Source: Methylopumilus sp003533095 | GTDB taxonomy: Bacteria > Pseudomonadota > Gammaproteobacteria > Burkholderiales > Methylophilaceae | Reading direction: 5' to 3' | Assembly (NCBI GenBank): GCA_963977845.1 | Contig: CAXBPZ010000030.1 | Coordinates: 1-10,597, forward strand | DNA length: 10,597 nt | In this document: positions 6,332-10,597 of the stretch, in pieces | Layout: each line of letters begins with the position of its first letter | Numbering within the stretch: the stretch's first letter is position 1 | The notes under the pieces: model-generated | What the model was told of the DNA's origin: nothing | What the model saw: only the letters and a program-made list of their open reading frames with translations | The model's database searches: none | Translations under genes and position numbers: made by a program

Positions 6332-7855
6332 AGCTTCCTCTTCGTTTTTAATTAAATTTAAATCCATTTGTGTACTTGCATTTGAAGGCTTATCTGATTT
6401 ATTAGAGTCTGCACGAAGTGTTTCAATATTTTTTAAATAATATTCATCAATGTCACCAGTGATGTATTTACCATCAAAACAAGAAGCATCAAATTTTTTA
6501 AGTTTTGGATTGATTGATGCAATATTCTCAATAAGCGCATCAAGATCTTGATAAATTAATTCATCTGCACCAATCTCTTCTCGAATTTCTTCATCTGTTT
6601 TATTAGGTGCCAATAATTCATTGCGCGAGGGCATATCGATACCATATACATTCGGAAATCTGACAGGTGGTGCCGCTGAGACCAAATAAACTTTTTTAGC
6701 GCCCGCTTCTCTTGCCATCTGAACAATTTCTTTTGATGTAGTTCCCCTGACAATTGAATCATCAACTAAAAGCACATTCTTGCCTTGAAATTCAATCTTA
6801 ATCGGATTTAGTTTTTGTCTCACTGATTTTTTTCTTAGTGCTTGGCCAGGCATAATAAAAGTTCGACCAATGTAACGGTTCTTAATAAATCCCTCGCGGT
6901 AATCAAGGCCTAGCTCTAAAGCAAGTTGCAATGCGCTAGGACGGCTTGTATCAGGTATGGGAATTACGACATCGATATCTAAATGTTTCCAATGTTTCTT
7001 AATTTTTTGCGCTAAGGTTTTGCCCATATTAAGTCGTGTTTGATACACAGAAATACCATCAATGACAGAATCGGGTCTTGCAAGATATACATACTCAAAT
7101 ATACAAGGATGATGATTAGGTTTGGCGCATTGTTTCGAATAAAAATTACCATTCATATCAATAAAGACTGCTTCACCTGGCTCGACATCTCTTACTAATT
7201 TGAAACCTAATACATCAAGGGCTACGCTTTCGGAAGCCACCATGTATTCAACTCCTTCTGGACTTTCATGCTTACCAATTACGAGCGGGCGAATACCATG
7301 AGGATCTCTAAATGCAAGTAGGCCAAAATTCGCAATCATTGACACTACTGCATACGCCCCTTTGCATCGCTTATGAAGCGAGGTCACAGCATCAAATACA
7401 ACGTCACTATTAAGTACGCTACTTTTTGAAGATTCTTCAATTTCATGCGCTAATACATTAAGTAAAACTTCAGAATCTGATGTGGTATTGATATGACGGA
7501 GATCTTGCCTAAATATATCTTCTTTAAGTTTTTCAGCATTCGTTAAATTTCCGTTATGGCCCAACACTATGCCAAAAGGTGAATTTACATAAAAAGGTTG
7601 GGCTTCCGCGGCAGAGGATGAGCCAGCGGTAGGATATCGTACATGTGCAATACCAGCGTTACCGATAAGATTGCGCATATGGCGGGTATGAAAGACATCT
7701 TTCACAAAGCCATTATTTTTGTGCATGAAGAAAGTATTACCATCGCAGGTGACAATGCCAGCGGCGTCTTGACCGCGATGCTGAAGAACTAATAAGCCAT
7801 CATAAAGTAGCTGATTAACAGGATTTTTACCGACTATTCCAAGGATTCCACACAT
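6326..7855 (-). CDS. purF: Amidophosphoribosyltransferase (glutamine PRPP amidotransferase)
   Basis: This enzyme catalyses the first committed step of de novo purine synthesis: PRPP plus glutamine to phosphoribosylamine. It has 509 residues against 505 in E. coli. The class II (Ntn) glutaminase domain covers about 2-235. Cys2 in MCGILGIVG becomes the N-terminal nucleophile after Met removal, and there is no propeptide, as in the E. coli type. Glutamine-site residues R73, N101-G102 and D127 are present at the E. coli positions. The phosphoribosyltransferase domain follows, with PDTSRPSALQ at 301-310 and the PRPP loop VLLVDDSIVRGTT at 361-373. The last 25 or so residues are polar and low in complexity. 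The start lies 9 nt after cvpA, and its AAGG ribosome binding site overlaps the cvpA stop, so translation is probably coupled. The cvpA-purF pairing is widely conserved. Confidence 0.98.
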   Translation of the reverse strand: MCGILGIVGKNPVNQLLYDGLLVLQHRGQDAAGIVTCDGNTFFMHKNNGFVKDVFHTRHMRNLIGNAGIAHVRYPTAGSSSAAEAQPFYVNSPFGIVLGHNGNLTNAEKLKEDIFRQDLRHINTTSDSEVLLNVLAHEIEESSKSSVLNSDVVFDAVTSLHKRCKGAYAVVSMIANFGLLAFRDPHGIRPLVIGKHESPEGVEYMVASESVALDVLGFKLVRDVEPGEAVFIDMNGNFYSKQCAKPNHHPCIFEYVYLARPDSVIDGISVYQTRLNMGKTLAQKIKKHWKHLDIDVVIPIPDTSRPSALQLALELGLDYREGFIKNRYIGRTFIMPGQALRKKSVRQKLNPIKIEFQGKNVLLVDDSIVRGTTSKEIVQMAREAGAKKVYLVSAAPPVRFPNVYGIDMPSRNELLAPNKTDEEIREEIGADELIYQDLDALIENIASINPKLKKFDASCFDGKYITGDIDEYYLKNIETLRADSNKSDKPSNASTQMDLNLIKNEEEAA

Positions 7856-7864
7856 TTCAGCGCC

Positions 7865-8368
7865 TTAAAAATACGTTCGTTGGGGATATTTTACATGCTT
7901 CAGGATATCTAGTGGCAAATAAACGCCTGCCTTTGCTGTAAAAGACTCGAAATAAGGCTTAATCAAAGCATCTTGCCAAACGGAATGATTAACCAGTGAA
8001 GTTGATTGAATTACAACATGACAAATCAATACAATAAAAATTGCTCGAACAAAACCAAATAAGCCACCTAATAAAATATTTGGTAATGAAAGGCCTGTAT
8101 ATTTAATAAATTTATTAAGAATAGCAATCACGGCCATTGAGATAACAAGGACAGTAATAAAAATCAATAAGTAAGCGACTAAATGCCGAATAGACTCTGT
8201 ATCAATCCAATAAAGTTTTGAAGCGGCTACAAAAGAAAAAGATTGCGCTAAATAAAATGCAAGAAACCACGCAATTATAGAAAAAAGCTCGCGCACAAAG
8301 CCACGATAGCAGCCTAGAAGAGAAGAAATGATGATAATGATAAAAAAACCATAATCAATCAATGTCAT
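7865..8368 (-). CDS. cvpA: CvpA family inner-membrane protein
   Basis: A 167-residue hydrophobic protein of the CvpA / colicin V production family, an inner-membrane protein named for a colicin V export phenotype in E. coli; its biochemical activity is not settled. Four membrane segments can be read at about 5-20, 27-46, 63-85 and 98-120. The family motif GxxRGFVRE appears as GCYRGFVRELFSIIAWF (19-35), and the loop before segment four has the usual LPNILLGGLFGFVRA pattern. Its ATG overlaps the stop codon of the upstream SPOR gene by one base (TAATG), and purF follows after 9 nt, so the three are translated from one message. The purF partnership is the main support beyond the membrane pattern. 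Confidence 0.92.
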   Translation of the reverse strand: MTLIDYGFFIIIIISSLLGCYRGFVRELFSIIAWFLAFYLAQSFSFVAASKLYWIDTESIRHLVAYLLIFITVLVISMAVIAILNKFIKYTGLSLPNILLGGLFGFVRAIFIVLICHVVIQSTSLVNHSVWQDALIKPYFESFTAKAGVYLPLDILKHVKYPQRTYF

Positions 8369-8925
8369 TAATTAGTCTTCTTGATAATGCCGGTAATACC
8401 AGCATTTTTAATTTTAAGTAACGTTTCTTTTGCTAAAGCTTCAGTGTGTAAATCATCTGTAATTAATCTTACTTTATCAACCCCATTAATTTTGATTAAT
8501 TCAGTTTTAGTTTGAATATTTAATTGAGTCAGCTTTTGTTGGAGGGGTTTTATTTTTTCAGAGTCTGAAAAGATACCCAATTGAATATAAAGGCCACTAC
8601 TAGATTGCGGAAGTACTTCAGATTTTGTTTTGATATCACTAGATGCGGGCGGTGTTTCTTTTTTTACTTGAGGATTCGGTAATGCTGGAGTTTCAGGTTT
8701 TGTTTCAGGAGGTTTTATATTTTCAACATTTGTATCAGCAATCACAGGAGAACTTTCCATAGAAATTTTAATGGGTTCAGTAGGTCCTGCTTCATTTCGA
8801 TTTTTTAGAACAAATGGAGCTGAGATTAAAAGAATAAATAAAATAACAGATGCACCAAGGAGTCGCTTTTTGGCTTGACTAATCAGCTTATCTTCTTGAG
8901 GTGGTATTGAATTATCTTCGCTCAT
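8368..8925 (-). CDS. SPOR-domain cell-division/envelope protein (DedD-like)
   Basis: A bitopic inner-membrane protein of 185 residues. It has a short cytoplasmic N-terminus, one membrane segment at about 23-40 (LLGASVILFILLISAPFVL), a Pro/Glu/Lys-rich periplasmic linker at about 45-108, and a C-terminal SPOR domain at about 110-183 starting with the typical GLYIQLGIFSD and ending GITGIIKK. SPOR domains bind denuded septal peptidoglycan, so recruitment to the division site is expected. The layout equals that of DedD, and the position between folC and cvpA matches dedD in E. coli and betaproteobacteria; the symbol is left blank because SPOR proteins diverge strongly. The gene starts 3 nt after folC and its stop overlaps the cvpA start. 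Confidence 0.88.
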   Translation of the reverse strand: MSEDNSIPPQEDKLISQAKKRLLGASVILFILLISAPFVLKNRNEAGPTEPIKISMESSPVIADTNVENIKPPETKPETPALPNPQVKKETPPASSDIKTKSEVLPQSSSGLYIQLGIFSDSEKIKPLQQKLTQLNIQTKTELIKINGVDKVRLITDDLHTEALAKETLLKIKNAGITGIIKKTN

Positions 8926-8928
8926 AAC

Positions 8929-10179
8929 TTAAGAAATAACTTTCATAATATCAGCTACTGTATAGAATGATCCAAATACAATTATTCTATCATTTATAGT
9001 GACTTCCTTCAGAGCAAAATTATAAGCTTCTTGTATATTTTTAAATGAAACGATATGAGCGGATGAATCAGCTTGCTGAATCGCTTTCTTAATGATGTCG
9101 ATGCTTGCAGCTCTTTCGTTTTGAATTTCTGCAATACACCATTGATTAATATCACCTCTTAAAGCTTTTGTAACGCTATAAATATCTTTATCCTTCAATA
9201 TTGAAAACACTGCAATTGTTTTACCTTTAACAGCATGCTTTTTTAGATTCAGGCTTAAAGATGTTGCAGCTTGAGGATTATGTGCTACATCCATAACTAA
9301 TGAAGGGTTGAAGCGAACTTCATGAAATCTACCGGGCAATAAAGTTGATACTAAACCTTGTTTAATCGCTTCTGTAGTTAAAGGAAGTTTTTCCTCCATA
9401 ACTTTGACTGACATCAAAGCAGATGTGGCATTTGCTAATTGGAAATCGCCTTGCAATTTAGGTAGAGGCAGATTTAAAACAAAAGATGTGTCTATTAAAA
9501 AATCAAAAGAATTATGGTGCACTTCATAAGCAAAATCTTTTCCTATAACTTTAAGATCTGCATGGATAGATTCACAATGTTGAATTAAAGATTTTGGGGG
9601 ATCAAAATCGCCACAGATTGCAGTTTTGTGAGAGCGATAAATACCAGCTTTTTCAACTCCAATCGCTTCTCTTGTATGTCCCAAATAATCCATATGATCA
9701 AGATCAATCGTAGTAACAATCGCACAATCTGAATCAAAAACATTGACCGCATCTAACCTACCGCCTAACCCCACTTCAAGAATAGCAACGTCTAAATCAG
9801 CATTAGCAAAAATAATCATGGCTGCAATCGTGCCGTATTCAAAATAAGTAAGTGAGATATCTTTTCTTGCTGCTTCAATTTTAGAAAAAGCTTCACAAAT
9901 AATTTCATCTGAAACAGGGATGGCATTAACTTTAATACGCTCATTAAAATGCAAAAAATGAGGGGAGGTATAACAACCGACTTTATAGCCTGCCGCTTTG
10001 TAAATTGATTCAAGCATTGCACATGTAGAACCTTTTCCATTGGTCCCGCCCACAGTAATAATAGGAAAAGAAAAATTGAGATGTAATCGTTCGACTACAG
10101 TTTTAATTCGATCTAATGTGAGATCGATTGAGGTGGGATGTGTGGATTCAATATACCTAAGCCAATCATGAAGGTTCAT
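8929..10179 (-). CDS. folC: Bifunctional dihydrofolate synthase / folylpolyglutamate synthase
   Basis: A cytoplasmic Mur-ligase-type ATP-dependent enzyme that adds glutamate to dihydropteroate and further gamma-linked glutamates to reduced folates. It has 416 residues, near the family norm of 420-430. Visible features are IDLTLDRIKTVVERL at 18-32, the ATP-binding P-loop GTNGKGS at 45-51, the YTSPHFLHFNERIKVN segment at 70-85, EVGLGGRLDAVN at 135-146, the DHMDYLGHTREAIGVEKAGI stretch at 161-180, in which K177 is the lysine that is carbamylated in E. coli FolC, and VMDVAHNPQAA starting near residue 296 in the C-terminal ligase domain. It lies 32 nt after accD and 3 nt before the SPOR gene. The start matches the family N-terminus, with only a distant AGG as ribosome binding site. 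Whether both activities are present cannot be read from sequence alone. Confidence 0.96.
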   Translation of the reverse strand: MNLHDWLRYIESTHPTSIDLTLDRIKTVVERLHLNFSFPIITVGGTNGKGSTCAMLESIYKAAGYKVGCYTSPHFLHFNERIKVNAIPVSDEIICEAFSKIEAARKDISLTYFEYGTIAAMIIFANADLDVAILEVGLGGRLDAVNVFDSDCAIVTTIDLDHMDYLGHTREAIGVEKAGIYRSHKTAICGDFDPPKSLIQHCESIHADLKVIGKDFAYEVHHNSFDFLIDTSFVLNLPLPKLQGDFQLANATSALMSVKVMEEKLPLTTEAIKQGLVSTLLPGRFHEVRFNPSLVMDVAHNPQAATSLSLNLKKHAVKGKTIAVFSILKDKDIYSVTKALRGDINQWCIAEIQNERAASIDIIKKAIQQADSSAHIVSFKNIQEAYNFALKEVTINDRIIVFGSFYTVADIMKVIS

Positions 10180-10211
10180 AGGGCGATGGCCTAAAAATAG
10201 AGAGCTTTAAA

Positions 10212-10597
10212 TTAATTTTTAGATAGTTTTGATATTAAATTAACGAGTTTCTTTTTCATGTCACGACGATCTACGATCATATCAATCGCACCATGTGACA
10301 AAAGAAATTCAGAGCGCTGAAATCCTTCGGGTAATTTTTCCCTCACTGTTTGTTCGATCACACGAGGGCCAGCAAAACCAATTAAGGCTTTGGGTTCGGC
10401 AATGACGACATCACCCATAAAAGCAAATGAGGCCGATACACCGCCCATGGTCGGGTCGGTCAACACCGAAATAAACGGTAATTTTTTCTCGGCGAGTTTG
10501 GTGAGCATCGAGGTTGTTTTCGCCATTTGCATCAGCGATAGCAAACCTTCTTGCATGCGCGCTCCGCCAGTAGCGGTAATACAAATAAACGGTACTT
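10212..10597 (-). CDS. accD: Acetyl-CoA carboxylase carboxyltransferase subunit beta, C-terminal part (5' end beyond window)
   Basis: Only the last 128 codons are in the window; the reading frame is open through the right edge. AccD pairs with AccA to transfer carboxyl from biotin-carrier protein to acetyl-CoA, giving malonyl-CoA for fatty acid synthesis. The visible part starts VPFICITATGGARMQEG, the oxyanion-forming glycine motif of the crotonase-fold carboxyltransferase. It continues with LSLMQMAKT, SVLTDPTMGGVSASFA and the GFAGPRVIEQT segment. The N-terminal four-cysteine zinc finger lies outside the window. An internal ATG at 10556 would give a shorter product, but it falls within the conserved GGARMQEG motif and is not a start. 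The tail after the domain is short, as in many small-genome relatives. It heads the visible accD-folC-dedD-cvpA-purF series. Confidence 0.96.
   Translation of the reverse strand, partial: VPFICITATGGARMQEGLLSLMQMAKTTSMLTKLAEKKLPFISVLTDPTMGGVSASFAFMGDVVIAEPKALIGFAGPRVIEQTVREKLPEGFQRSEFLLSHGAIDMIVDRRDMKKKLVNLISKLSKN

Noticed and set aside
1..10597. Search for a mobile element, defence system, CRISPR array, toxin-antitoxin pair or prophage
   Set aside because: All space is filled by contiguous housekeeping genes on one strand. No direct-repeat arrays, transposase or integrase motifs, or foreign-looking segments were seen.

Overview
The window looks like chromosomal DNA of a betaproteobacterium, most likely a streamlined, AT-rich member of the Methylophilales (OM43 / Methylopumilus-like). 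The basis is gene order, protein style, short intergenic gaps and low GC. It is an inference, because no database search was possible. Every gene lies on the minus strand, so transcription runs from the high-coordinate end to the low-coordinate end. There are no mobile elements, tRNA or rRNA genes, or CRISPR arrays, and no gap over 300 bases lacks a gene.

Read in the direction of transcription, the first block is accD (5' part cut off by the window edge), folC, a SPOR-domain membrane protein (dedD-like), cvpA and purF. These genes are almost gap-free, with spacings of 32, 3, -1 and 9 nt, and look like one operon for acetyl-CoA carboxylation, folate, cell-envelope and purine functions. metZ follows purF after a 176-nt gap. 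That gap holds a near-consensus sigma70 promoter, a compact SAM-II-like riboswitch and an intrinsic terminator just before the metZ ribosome binding site. The conserved 3' core of the aptamer is complementary over 10 nt to the 5' arm and loop of the terminator, which gives an explicit antiterminator. The simplest reading is that SAM switches off metZ, the homocysteine-forming step of methionine synthesis.

A GC-rich stem-loop without a U-tract separates metZ from the second block: gyrA, serC, pheA and hisC (3' part cut off by the window edge), with gaps of 16, 4 and 47 nt. This is the familiar betaproteobacterial cluster that joins DNA gyrase A to serine, phenylalanine and histidine synthesis.

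The coding content is ordinary housekeeping. The most noteworthy element is the riboswitch-controlled leader of metZ, which has an unusually large first loop carrying a predicted internal hairpin, and whose predicted transcription start coincides with the first aptamer helix.
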